DNA of 64,000 nt from Actinomycetota bacterium (GTDB lineage Bacteria > Actinomycetota > Actinomycetes > Streptosporangiales > Streptosporangiaceae): the NCBI GenBank assembly GCA_003168255.1, contig PMSU01000104.1:13318-77317 (forward strand), given 5' to 3'. The position numbers and the translations under genes are program-made. Below the pieces are notes generated by a model. The model did not search any database. It had not been told where the DNA came from and saw only the letters and a list, made by a program, of their open reading frames with translations. Shown here one piece after another: positions 17,272-26,397 of this stretch (positions within the stretch are counted from its first letter, which is position 1; each line of letters begins with the position of its first letter).

Positions 17272-20200
17272 ACGAGACTCTCGACACCGGTTTCGATCGG
17301 CGACTCGCACGTAATCCGATTGCCATCGTCGGACTGGCAGGACTGTTCCCTCGGTCGCGTAACCTGCGGCAGTTCTGGACAAATATCATGTCGGCAACTG
17401 ATTGCATGCAGGACGTCCCCGACGGCCGTTGGAACATTGATGACTATTACGACCCCGATCCGGCGGCGGAAGACAAGACGTATTGCCGCCGGGGTGGCTT
17501 CCTCCCAGAGGTTCAGTTCAGTCCGCTTGAATTCGGGATTGCCCCGAATACGCTTGAGGTTACCGACGTCCTCCAGCTGCTCGGCCTCGTCGTAGCACGT
17601 GATCTAATGCACGACGCGGGCTGCGATGAGGCGCTGTGGTACAACGCTGCTCGCACCGGCGTAATCGTCGGCGTGACTGGCTCTAACTCATTGATACAGC
17701 CGCTGGCCGCTCGCTTGCAGACGCCCGTCATCAAGGAGGTGCTCCGCAGCTGCGATCTATCTGAGCAGGACGCGGTGGAGATAGCAGAGAAATTCAAGAA
17801 AGCCTACCCGCCATGGGTGGAGAACTCATTTCCGGGCATGCTCGGGAATCTCGTCGCTGGCCGGATCGCCAACCGGTTCGACCTCGGTGCCACTAACTGC
17901 ACCGTCGACGCGGCATGCGCGAGTTCGCTTGCCGCCATCAAGATGTCGGTCAGCGAACTGCTCGAAGGGCGCGCCGACCTCATGATCTCGGGCGGCTGCG
18001 ATGCCGAGAACACAATCCTCCTGTACATGTGCTTCAGCAAGACACTGGCATTTTCCAAGTCCGGGATAATTCGTCCGTTCGACGTCGATGCCGACGGCAC
18101 CTTGATCGGCGAAGGGATCGGCATGCTCGCGCTCAAGCGGCTGGCCGACGCCGAGCGAGATAAGGACCGGATCTACGCGGTGATCCGGGGAATTGGCAGC
18201 GCGAGCGACGGTCGGTTCAAGAGCATCTACGCGCCCCGTGCCGAGGGCCAGATGACGTGCCTGAAGCGCGCATACGAGGACGCCGACTGTTCGCCTGGTT
18301 CCATCGAACTGCTGGAAGGGCACGGTACCGGGACGGCAGTCGGAGATGCGACCGAATTGTCGGCCCTCCAGGCCGTCTACGCCGAGGCGACCGACGAGCG
18401 GCAGTTCGCCGCCGTCGGCAGCGTCAAGTCCCAGATCGGGCACACCAAGGCGGCAGCGGGCGCCGCAGGCATGATAAAGCTGGCGCTTTCGCTCTACCAT
18501 AAGGTGCTGCCGCCCACTATCAATGTCAGCACGCCGAACGCGGCCATTAACTTTGACAGCAGCGCGTTCTACGTCAACACGCAGGCACGTCCCTGGATCA
18601 GGCATCCACGGCGGCCAAGGCGCGCGGGCGTGTCCGCTTTCGGGTTCGGCGGGACCGACTTCCACGTGGTCCTCGAAGAACACGAATCCGGCGGCCGGCC
18701 GCTTGAGGTCCTGCACCCGACGGCGCGCGCCTATCTGTGGCACGCGGCCGACCCGGATTCGCTGGCGCGGCTCCTCGACGAAGGTACTGCCACTGCGGAT
18801 GACGGGGCGATCCCCGCCGGAGACGCACGGATCGGGTTCGCGGCAGGCGCCGACGATATCGCGGCGTTGCTTGAACTAGCCCGCGTTCAGCTACACGTCA
18901 GGGCCACCCGCGACCAGTGGTCGCACCCCGCGGGCATCTTCTACCGGCGGCGTTCTGCGGCCGCGACCGCGGGGAAGGTTGCGGCGCTATTCACCGGCCA
19001 GGGCAGCCAGTATGTGGGCATGGGCAGCGAGGCTGTCCGGAACGTCCCGCCGCTGCGGGCCACTTTCGACGAGGTCAACCGGGAGATCGGGGGAACGCCG
19101 CCACTATCTCGGGTGGTCTTCCCGCCGCCAGGCTTCGGATCTGATGACGACGCCCCCGAGGCCCTGCTTCGCCAGACCGAGTACGCCCAGCCCGCCATCT
19201 GTGCCCTGGCCAGCGGGCAGTACCGCTTCCTTGCCGAACTGGGCTTCGCGCCAGATGGCACGATGGGCCACAGCCTGGGCGAGCTGACGGCATTGTGGGC
19301 GGCGGGGTGCTTCACCGACGAGGACCTGTTCCGGCTGGTCAGTGCCCGCGGCCGCGCCATGGCGCCGCGGCAGGGCAACGGCCAGGATCCCGGCGGCATG
19401 GCGGCGATCAAGGCGCCGGAGAGTCGGGTACGCGATCTTCTCAGCTCCCATGAGGGGCTGATGGTGTGCAACCTCAATGCTCCGGAGCAGGTGGTCGTCG
19501 GCGGCAGCACCGCCGCGATCGACGAGCTTCTCGCCTGGTGCTCGCAGCACGGGATCACGGCAACGCGGCTGCCCGTCTCCGCCGCGTTCCACACCCCGTT
19601 CGTCGCACACGCGGTCGAGGCCTTCAGGCCGGCCGTCGACGCCGCGCAATTCCGGCCGCCCGCGCGGCGGGTGTACGCCAACACCCACGGCGCCGTCTAT
19701 GGCGACGACCTGAAGGAGAATCGGCGGATCCTCACGGAGCAGCTCATCAATCCGGTGAGCTTCGCGCCGCAGGTGCAGGCAATGTACCGGGACGGATTCC
19801 GGATCTTCGTGGAGTTCGGCCCGCAGCGGGTGCTGGCGCGGCTCGTGACGGCCACGCTGCCCAACCGCGATGACGTCATCGTGTGCGCCGTCGACGGCGG
19901 CCCCGGCAGGGACAGCGACGTACACCTCAAGCGGACCGCCGTCGAGTTGGCCGTCCTCGGCCTGCCGCTGACCGGTATCAACCGGTACTCAGCGGAGCCG
20001 GAGGTCGAGCCCGCCCAATCGAAGCTGAGCATTCCCATCTCCGGGGTCAACATCGTGTCCGACGCCCGCAAGGCTGCCTACCGCGACTCCCTCGAGAACG
20101 GCTACACGGTCGACCACGGGGCGGCTGCGCTGCCGGTGCCCGCCGTGCTGCCGCCGCCCGCCGTGCTGCCGCCGCCCGCCGTGCTGCCGGTGCCTGCCGT

Positions 20201-23200
20201 GCTGCCGGTGCCTGCCGTGCTGCCGGTGCCCGCCGTGCTGCCTGCGCCCGCTCTGCCGCCGGAATCCGTCCCACCGTCGCGATCTGCCTGCGCACCAGAA
20301 CAGATCTCCCCGCTCGAGCTCATCTCCACGGCGAGCATTCCCATGCCAAAGATCGAGCCCGCTCAGGTGCCGGCCCGGGACGGCAATGGCAGTCAGCAGC
20401 TGGCCCGACGTGACGACGCCCAGCCGACCCGCGACGGTTTCCTTGAAGTGGCGCGGCAGCATCTCGCGCTGCATTCCGATTACCTCGAGCTCCAGCTCCG
20501 CACCGCGGACCGCCTCGCCGCGCTGGCGGAACGGCACGCCGGGAACGACGCGGGCGAGCTCCGCTCGCTTGTCGAGGCGATCAACGAGCACGGGATCACC
20601 CTCGGCCGTACGCACACGCGCGCCAGCGAGATCCTGCGTGACCTCGCTAGCGCGAGGCCTTGGTCCGCGCCGGAGCCAGCCAGCCCGGACCCAGTCAGCC
20701 CGGACCCAGTCAGCCCGGCACCAGCCGTCACGGCCGACCAGGCTGCTGTCATGGCGATTCCCGACGTCGCCCCGGCGTCCGCCGAAGCCGGGCTCGGGGC
20801 CGTGCTGAGTCCGCCGATTATTCCGCCGGTGTTCGCTGACCAGCCGGCGCCGCTCACAACGTGGCCGGCGCCGGTGACGGCCGAGCCGGCACCGGTCACA
20901 ACGTGGCTGGCCCCGGTCACGGCCGACCCGGCACCGATCACAACGTGGCTGCCCCCGATCACGGCCGAGCCGGCGGAGCCTGATCCAGTCAGTCCTGGTG
21001 GCCCCGCCAGTCCTGCCAGTCCCGCCAGTCCTGCCAGTCCCGCGGGTCCCGGCGGGACCAGCGGGACCAGCGCCGAGCAGGCGCTGCTGGCTGTGGTGGC
21101 GGACAAGACCGGGTTCCCTGCGGACATGCTGGAACCGGGCATGGACATGGAGGCCGACCTGGGGATCGACTCCATCAAGCGGGTGGAGATCCTCGCGGCG
21201 CTGCGGGACCGGTATCCCAGCGCCCTCACGGTCGGCCCGGAGCAGATGGCGGAGCTGCGCACGCTGGCGGACGTGGTCGCCCTCATCGCCCCTGGCGAGG
21301 CCGCGCCAGCCGGAGCGCCGCCGGAGGGGGTGCAGGCCGATCTCGCGGCCGCGCAGCGGGAACTGCTGGCTGTGGTGGCGGACAAGACCGGGTTCCCTGC
21401 GGACATGCTGGAACCGGGCATGGATATGGAGGCCGACCTGGGGATCGACTCCATCAAGCGGGTGGAGATCCTGGCGGCGTTGCGGGACCGGTATCCCAGC
21501 GCCCTCACGGTCGGTCCGGAGCAGATGGCGGAGCTGCGCACGCTGGCGGACGTGGTCGCCCTCATCGCCCCCGGCGACGCCGCGCCGGCCGCAGCACCGC
21601 AGGAGGCGGTGCACGCACCCGCCGTGCGGCCGGCCGCGCCCGGCATCTTGCGCTTGCACCCGTGGCTGTCCCCGCTTCCCGCGGTCGACCGGCAGCTGGA
21701 TGTCTACCAGGCGGAGCCGATCGCCATTCTCGTAGACGACGGTTCTGCTCTGTGCCAGGCGCTGGCCGCCGCGCTGACCGCGCTCGGCTGGGAAATAGCG
21801 GTGCTCCGGCTGCCCGGCGCGCGGCCGCGCAGGTACCGGCGGTATCGCGTGTGGGACCTCACGAGCTGGGATGAACACGAGCTTCAGGAAGCTGAGGACG
21901 CGCTCAACGGCGTGACCGAGGTCCAGCTTTGCGTCTACGTGGCTGCCGAGGCCCCGGCGAGCTGGCGGGACGCGTCTAACCGCCTGGCACACGCCGTGAT
22001 GATCGCCAAGCACATGCAGCCTCCGCTCGTGCGGGCGGCCGGCCGGGGGCGTTCGGCCTTCATCACCGTTTCCCGGCTGGACGGCGCGTTCGGCCTGCGC
22101 GGCACGGCTAGCGAGCCAGCCGCTCTTCTCGGCGGCCTGCAAGGCATGGTCAAGACGCTCGCCTTCGAGGCCCCCGAGCTGTTCTGCCGTGCGCTCGACA
22201 TCGCACCTGAGGTGGCTGACGAGAGCGTAGCCGCCCTGATCGTCGCCGAGGCTTATGACGTTGCCGCGGAGCCGCTCGAAGTCGCATACGACGGAACGCA
22301 GCGCCAGACGATTGCCCTGACGCAGACCCCGCCGCCGCGATCTCCGATGGCGCTGGCCGAGCTCACGGCCGACGATGTGATGCTCGTCACCGGGGGAGGA
22401 CGCGGTGTCACGGCCCAGTGCGTCAAGGGCCTGATGCGCCAGACCCCATGTCACCTCATCCTGCTCGGGCGCACCGTGCTCGAGGAGGAGCCCGACTGGG
22501 CAGTCCTGGCGATCGGCGAGCCCGCCGTCAAGGCGGCAGCGGCTCACCATCTGCGCGACGTGGGCGAGAAACCAACACCACGCGAGGTCGATCGGCTCAC
22601 GCGCCGCCTGCTGGCTCAGCGAGAGATCCGTGCGACCATGGCTGACCTGCATGAACTCGGCGCCACTGCGGACTATCTGTCGGTCGACGTTACCGATGAG
22701 AAGGCGATGGCCGCGGCGCTGACCCCGTTCTCGGGACGGATCACCGGAGTCATTCATGGCGCCGGCGTGCTTGCCGATCGCCTGATCCTGGACAAGACAC
22801 CGCCCGAAGTGAGCCGGGTGCTGGCAGCAAAGCTGGCCGGCCTGCGCAACGTGCTCGCGATCGCCGATCCCGGTCGGCTGCGGCACCTGGCGCTTTTCTC
22901 TTCTGTGGCAGGCTTTTTCGGTAGCCGCGGCCAGGTCGATTACGCGATGGCCAACGCCGCGCTGAACTCGTTCGCACTGGCGTGGAAGAGCCGTCACCCA
23001 GATTGCCACGTCGCCGCCGTTAACTGGGGCGCCTGGGCGGGCGGGATGGTCACCCCGCAACTCCAGCAACTGTTCGAACAGCGCGGTGTCGTCCTGATTC
23101 CCCTCGACGTCGGGGCGGACATGTTCGCCCAGCAATTCACCAGCGAGTGCATGGAGGACGTGGTCACGGTCATCGCGCCCGCGGTGGCGCCGTTCGCGGC

Positions 23201-24080
23201 TCCGCACCGAGCGCTCGTCACCGCACCGGTGGTGATCGAACGCATCCTCGACGCGCTACAGATGGAGCCGGTCATCCAGGATCACTGCATCGCCGGACAG
23301 CCGGTGCTGCCGACCACGGTGGCCCTCGGCTGGTGCATCAATGCTCTCGAGCGGCTCTACCCCGGAATGGCGGTAGCCGAGGCCTGGGGCTTCCAGGTCT
23401 TCAAGGGCGTCATCTTCAACGGCGGTGCGGCACGCACTTACCGGCTCCAGGCAACGCCGCAGCCGCCATACGACGGGTCGCGCGTAGACGTCCTCATCGC
23501 CAGCACCGGCGGCCCTTACGGCACAACGCCTCATTACGGTGGTTCTTTCCGGCTCGGTCCGCTGGCGCAGACCCCGGCACCCACGATCGACCTCTCCGTC
23601 CTCACCGGTGACGGTGAGAACGAGGACTCGCCCTACAAGGACGGCGCCCTGTTCCATGGCCCGGCGCTACAGGGTGTGATCAGGACACTGGCGCAGGATC
23701 AGACCCGGCTCGTAGCCGAGTGCCAGCTCGGCGAGACCGGCCTTGCCAGCACCGCCTATGAGGGCTGTAACTATGACCCCGTACTCAGCGATCTGCTGCT
23801 ACAGGCTCCGCTGGTCTGGGTCCACCGCTTCCGGAATTCGGCCTGCCTGCCGGTCTCCATCGAGCACATCGAGATCCATGACCGGCTCTCGTCCTCGGTG
23901 CCCTTTCTCGTCGTGGTCGATCAGATCAATGATCAGGGCCTCACGGTGACGTGCTCGGTCACCGCATGTTCCAAGGACGGCGCCATCTACGAGCGCTTCA
24001 CGGGCGTGTCGGTCGCGCTCAGCCAGACACTCGACACCAAGTGCGCGGAGCCAGGATCGACCAATGTCCGCCAGCGCTGA
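17268..24080 (+). CDS. pfaA: PfaA-like iterative synthase: KS-AT-ACP-ACP-KR-DH
   Basis: The product is 2270 residues. Order of domains: ketosynthase, residues about 15-460, with DAACASS (Cys217), EGHGTGT and QIGHTKAAAG, so the Cys-His-His set is complete; acyltransferase about 565-860, with GQGSQ and GHSLGE (Ser669); a long Pro/Ala linker; two ACPs with LGIDSIKR (Ser1302 and Ser1395); ketoreductase about 1705-1960, with TGGGRGV and the YAMAN catalytic Tyr; and a C-terminal hotdog dehydratase with DHCIAGQPVLPTT (His2006). This is the layout of PfaA in polyunsaturated fatty acid synthases, although those often have more ACPs. The start is TTG at 17268 behind AGGGAAGGAAG. It would extend an acyl chain from malonyl units together with the next two proteins. 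The ACPs must be phosphopantetheinylated by an enzyme not in this window. Confidence 0.93.
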   Translation: MNETLDTGFDRRLARNPIAIVGLAGLFPRSRNLRQFWTNIMSATDCMQDVPDGRWNIDDYYDPDPAAEDKTYCRRGGFLPEVQFSPLEFGIAPNTLEVTDVLQLLGLVVARDLMHDAGCDEALWYNAARTGVIVGVTGSNSLIQPLAARLQTPVIKEVLRSCDLSEQDAVEIAEKFKKAYPPWVENSFPGMLGNLVAGRIANRFDLGATNCTVDAACASSLAAIKMSVSELLEGRADLMISGGCDAENTILLYMCFSKTLAFSKSGIIRPFDVDADGTLIGEGIGMLALKRLADAERDKDRIYAVIRGIGSASDGRFKSIYAPRAEGQMTCLKRAYEDADCSPGSIELLEGHGTGTAVGDATELSALQAVYAEATDERQFAAVGSVKSQIGHTKAAAGAAGMIKLALSLYHKVLPPTINVSTPNAAINFDSSAFYVNTQARPWIRHPRRPRRAGVSAFGFGGTDFHVVLEEHESGGRPLEVLHPTARAYLWHAADPDSLARLLDEGTATADDGAIPAGDARIGFAAGADDIAALLELARVQLHVRATRDQWSHPAGIFYRRRSAAATAGKVAALFTGQGSQYVGMGSEAVRNVPPLRATFDEVNREIGGTPPLSRVVFPPPGFGSDDDAPEALLRQTEYAQPAICALASGQYRFLAELGFAPDGTMGHSLGELTALWAAGCFTDEDLFRLVSARGRAMAPRQGNGQDPGGMAAIKAPESRVRDLLSSHEGLMVCNLNAPEQVVVGGSTAAIDELLAWCSQHGITATRLPVSAAFHTPFVAHAVEAFRPAVDAAQFRPPARRVYANTHGAVYGDDLKENRRILTEQLINPVSFAPQVQAMYRDGFRIFVEFGPQRVLARLVTATLPNRDDVIVCAVDGGPGRDSDVHLKRTAVELAVLGLPLTGINRYSAEPEVEPAQSKLSIPISGVNIVSDARKAAYRDSLENGYTVDHGAAALPVPAVLPPPAVLPPPAVLPVPAVLPVPAVLPVPAVLPAPALPPESVPPSRSACAPEQISPLELISTASIPMPKIEPAQVPARDGNGSQQLARRDDAQPTRDGFLEVARQHLALHSDYLELQLRTADRLAALAERHAGNDAGELRSLVEAINEHGITLGRTHTRASEILRDLASARPWSAPEPASPDPVSPDPVSPAPAVTADQAAVMAIPDVAPASAEAGLGAVLSPPIIPPVFADQPAPLTTWPAPVTAEPAPVTTWLAPVTADPAPITTWLPPITAEPAEPDPVSPGGPASPASPASPASPAGPGGTSGTSAEQALLAVVADKTGFPADMLEPGMDMEADLGIDSIKRVEILAALRDRYPSALTVGPEQMAELRTLADVVALIAPGEAAPAGAPPEGVQADLAAAQRELLAVVADKTGFPADMLEPGMDMEADLGIDSIKRVEILAALRDRYPSALTVGPEQMAELRTLADVVALIAPGDAAPAAAPQEAVHAPAVRPAAPGILRLHPWLSPLPAVDRQLDVYQAEPIAILVDDGSALCQALAAALTALGWEIAVLRLPGARPRRYRRYRVWDLTSWDEHELQEAEDALNGVTEVQLCVYVAAEAPASWRDASNRLAHAVMIAKHMQPPLVRAAGRGRSAFITVSRLDGAFGLRGTASEPAALLGGLQGMVKTLAFEAPELFCRALDIAPEVADESVAALIVAEAYDVAAEPLEVAYDGTQRQTIALTQTPPPRSPMALAELTADDVMLVTGGGRGVTAQCVKGLMRQTPCHLILLGRTVLEEEPDWAVLAIGEPAVKAAAAHHLRDVGEKPTPREVDRLTRRLLAQREIRATMADLHELGATADYLSVDVTDEKAMAAALTPFSGRITGVIHGAGVLADRLILDKTPPEVSRVLAAKLAGLRNVLAIADPGRLRHLALFSSVAGFFGSRGQVDYAMANAALNSFALAWKSRHPDCHVAAVNWGAWAGGMVTPQLQQLFEQRGVVLIPLDVGADMFAQQFTSECMEDVVTVIAPAVAPFAAPHRALVTAPVVIERILDALQMEPVIQDHCIAGQPVLPTTVALGWCINALERLYPGMAVAEAWGFQVFKGVIFNGGAARTYRLQATPQPPYDGSRVDVLIASTGGPYGTTPHYGGSFRLGPLAQTPAPTIDLSVLTGDGENEDSPYKDGALFHGPALQGVIRTLAQDQTRLVAECQLGETGLASTAYEGCNYDPVLSDLLLQAPLVWVHRFRNSACLPVSIEHIEIHDRLSSSVPFLVVVDQINDQGLTVTCSVTACSKDGAIYERFTGVSVALSQTLDTKCAEPGSTNVRQR
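20120..20262 (+). repeat. Pro-rich 15-bp tandem repeats in the PfaA linker
   Basis: Units close to GTGCCCGCCGTGCTG recur about seven to eight times and encode PVPAVL/PPPAVL repeats. They form a flexible linker between the AT and the ACPs. Further Pro-rich repeats (TTWPAPVTAEP type and SPASPASP) lie at about 20680-21050. Confidence 0.8.
21084..21571 (+). repeat. Near-identical tandem ACP units
   Basis: Two blocks, 21084-21292 and 21363-21571, are offset by exactly 279 bp and are almost identical at the DNA level, including the phosphopantetheine site. The first shared bases are CTGCTGGCTGTGGTGGCGG. This indicates recent duplication or ongoing gene conversion of the carrier domain. Confidence 0.85.
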
Positions 24081-26397
24081 CCGGTCCTTGCCTGCGCCAG
24101 TTCCGGCGGGCCCGCCCGCGCCCGGCACTGGGTCGCGCGGCTGGCTCACGAGGCTGCGCGCGCAGATCTTCGCATCCCACCGGGCCGCCTTGCGCGCGCA
24201 GCGCGCCCTGCTAGAGGCGGCCACTCGGCCAGACGTCGCTGCTGGCGTGAGCGTACCGGCGGTCGGGGCACCGCCTCCCACCGGTGGCCTGCGGCGCTCC
24301 GCCGACGGCGGCGGGACTGCGGGCGGACTCGCGCTGGACGGACAGGTACCGATCGCGGTCCTGCTGGATGTGATCCAGGACAAGGCCATCGCGGACAGAC
24401 CGGGGAGCCACCTGCTCCAGGCCACCCTGACGTTCCGCGGCGAATTGCCGTTGGAAGAGGAGACGGTCACCTGGGATGCTGGGGTCGATCAGGTGGTCGA
24501 CGGGGTCGTGACCTTCCATGGCTCCTGTCAGGCCGGCGGCAAGCCGGTATTCGAACTCACCGGCGAGGCCGGTCCCGCGGCGGCCGTCTGGACCGACGCG
24601 GGCCCGCCAGATTCCCGCTCGCACCAGGTCACAACCTTCAAGCCGCTTTCCCGAACGGACAGGCGGAGACTTGACGCCAAGGACATCGCGTTGCTCGCGG
24701 CCTGCCGGATCGCCGACGTGTTCGGCGCCGGCTACCGGCAGGAGGGCTGCAACCCCTCCCTCCGGCTGCCCGGCGAGCCGCGGCGGATGATCGACGAGAT
24801 CGGCGATATCAACTCCCGTGGCGGCCGCAGCGGGCTAGGCGCGCTCAGCGCGATCGGCCACGTGCAGACCTCAGCCGCGGCCCCGGAGTCGTTGATCATC
24901 GATGGTGCCGGGCAGCTGCTACAGGCCTATCTGCTGTACCTGGGCGCGCACCTGGTGCTCCCGGACGCCCGCTTCCAGCCGGTGACCGGTCTGGCCACCC
25001 AGATCACCGTGACCGGCCCGATCCCGGCCGGGACCGCCCGGCTCCGGTACGAGGCGGAGGTTCTTGAGCTCGGGCTGCTGGACCGGCCGCATGCCGTCGC
25101 CGACGTGATGGTCTACGACGGTGCGCGGAAGGTGATGGCGATCCGCGACATCGGCGTGCAGATCAGGGAGAAGCCGGGAACGCCCTACTGTCCCGGGCCG
25201 GGCGGAAAGGTAGCGGCGTTTCTCGGGCGCACGAATCCGCAGGGGGAGCGCGCCCTGCTCAATGAGCTGCACATGGCGCACGCCGCCAAGGGCGACCTCG
25301 CGGTGGCCATGGGACCCGAGTTCGAGATCTACCGGACAAGCCGGGCGCCATACATACCTAACGGCGACTTCCTTTTCGTCGACCGGATGATGGCCTGGAC
25401 CGGCGAACGGGGTCGGCTTGCCCCCGGCGCCACCATGGTCACGGAGTACGACTCGCCTGCCGACTCCTGGTATTACCAGGACAACGGGCACCCGGTGCTG
25501 CCCTACGCCGTGCTGATGGAGACGTCACTACAGTCGGCGGTCCTGCTCGGCTACTACCTGGGCGCTACCCTGTCCCGCCCCGACCAGCAGCTATCAATCC
25601 GCAACCTCGACGGTCACGCGGTGGTCGTCAAGGACGTCAGCCTGCGGGGCAAGACGATTCGCCAGCACTCGACGCTACTGTCGAACGACGCCATGACCGG
25701 GGCGGTCCTACAGAGATTCCGCTACGAGCTGTCGGCGGACGGCGAGACCTTCTACACCGGCGAGTCACTCTTCGGCTATTTCAGCGAGGAGGCCCTGGCC
25801 AATCAGGTGGGCCTCGACGCAGGCCGCCAGGTGCCTGGCTGGCAGACCGACAAGGGTGCCGGAGCCGCGGGCCCCGCCCGCAGGATCGACCTGCGCGACG
25901 ACGCGCAGCGACTCACGGCGGGTGGCGGGCTGCGGCTCGGATCCGGGAAACTCCAGCTCGTCGATTGGGTGGATCTCATTGCGGGCGGGGGTGACTACGG
26001 GGCGGGCTACCTCCGCGGCTACCACCGGGTGACCCCGGACGAGTGGTACTTCTCCTGTCACTTCCACCGGGACCCGGTGATGCCTGGTTCGCTGGGCGTC
26101 GAAGCCGTCATGCAGGCGATGCAGCTCTATGCGATAGAGACCGGATTGGCCGACGGCCTTTATCGGCCGCAGTTCGCGCTGGCCGCGGGAATCGAGCTTG
26201 GCTGGAGATACCGAGGCCAGATTCTCCGAACGGACCCTGACATGAACTTCGACGTTCACATCAAGGAGGTGCGCCGCGAGCCAGGGCAGGTTCTTCTCAT
26301 CGGCGACGCGAATCTGTGGAAATCGGAGCTGCGGATATACGAGCTGAAGAACGTCGCCATCGCGGTCAGGTCCGGGGAACAGCCGACCCCATCATGA
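24064..26397 (+). CDS. PfaC-like dehydratase protein lacking the KS-CLF half
   Basis: The product is 777 residues. The first 90 are Pro/Ala/Arg-rich and probably disordered. The rest is hotdog-fold sequence: a first FabA-like dehydratase with GHPVLPYAVLMETSLQ (about residues 475-490) and a second with WYFSCHFHRDPVMPGSLGVE (about 660-680), the FabA-type H-x-x-DPVMPG motif. The region about 95-350 may be a further, degenerate hotdog pair. In marine PUFA synthases these dehydratases form the C-terminal part of PfaC behind a KS and a chain-length factor; here those are absent. The ATG overlaps the PfaA gene by 17 bases. It would dehydrate, and possibly isomerise, the beta-hydroxyacyl-ACP to set double bonds. 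Confidence 0.88.
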   Translation: MSASADRSLPAPVPAGPPAPGTGSRGWLTRLRAQIFASHRAALRAQRALLEAATRPDVAAGVSVPAVGAPPPTGGLRRSADGGGTAGGLALDGQVPIAVLLDVIQDKAIADRPGSHLLQATLTFRGELPLEEETVTWDAGVDQVVDGVVTFHGSCQAGGKPVFELTGEAGPAAAVWTDAGPPDSRSHQVTTFKPLSRTDRRRLDAKDIALLAACRIADVFGAGYRQEGCNPSLRLPGEPRRMIDEIGDINSRGGRSGLGALSAIGHVQTSAAAPESLIIDGAGQLLQAYLLYLGAHLVLPDARFQPVTGLATQITVTGPIPAGTARLRYEAEVLELGLLDRPHAVADVMVYDGARKVMAIRDIGVQIREKPGTPYCPGPGGKVAAFLGRTNPQGERALLNELHMAHAAKGDLAVAMGPEFEIYRTSRAPYIPNGDFLFVDRMMAWTGERGRLAPGATMVTEYDSPADSWYYQDNGHPVLPYAVLMETSLQSAVLLGYYLGATLSRPDQQLSIRNLDGHAVVVKDVSLRGKTIRQHSTLLSNDAMTGAVLQRFRYELSADGETFYTGESLFGYFSEEALANQVGLDAGRQVPGWQTDKGAGAAGPARRIDLRDDAQRLTAGGGLRLGSGKLQLVDWVDLIAGGGDYGAGYLRGYHRVTPDEWYFSCHFHRDPVMPGSLGVEAVMQAMQLYAIETGLADGLYRPQFALAAGIELGWRYRGQILRTDPDMNFDVHIKEVRREPGQVLLIGDANLWKSELRIYELKNVAIAVRSGEQPTPS

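Noticed and set aside
20120-20262. CRISPR-like short repeats
   Set aside because: The repeats are contiguous, in frame and encode a Pro-Ala linker inside the megasynthase; there are no spacers.
19989-23207. A 1072-codon open frame on the minus strand opposite the PfaA-like gene
   Set aside because: It is a high-GC shadow: Arg/Gln/His-rich composition, no family motif, and it lies fully opposite clearly coding KS-type megasynthase sequence.
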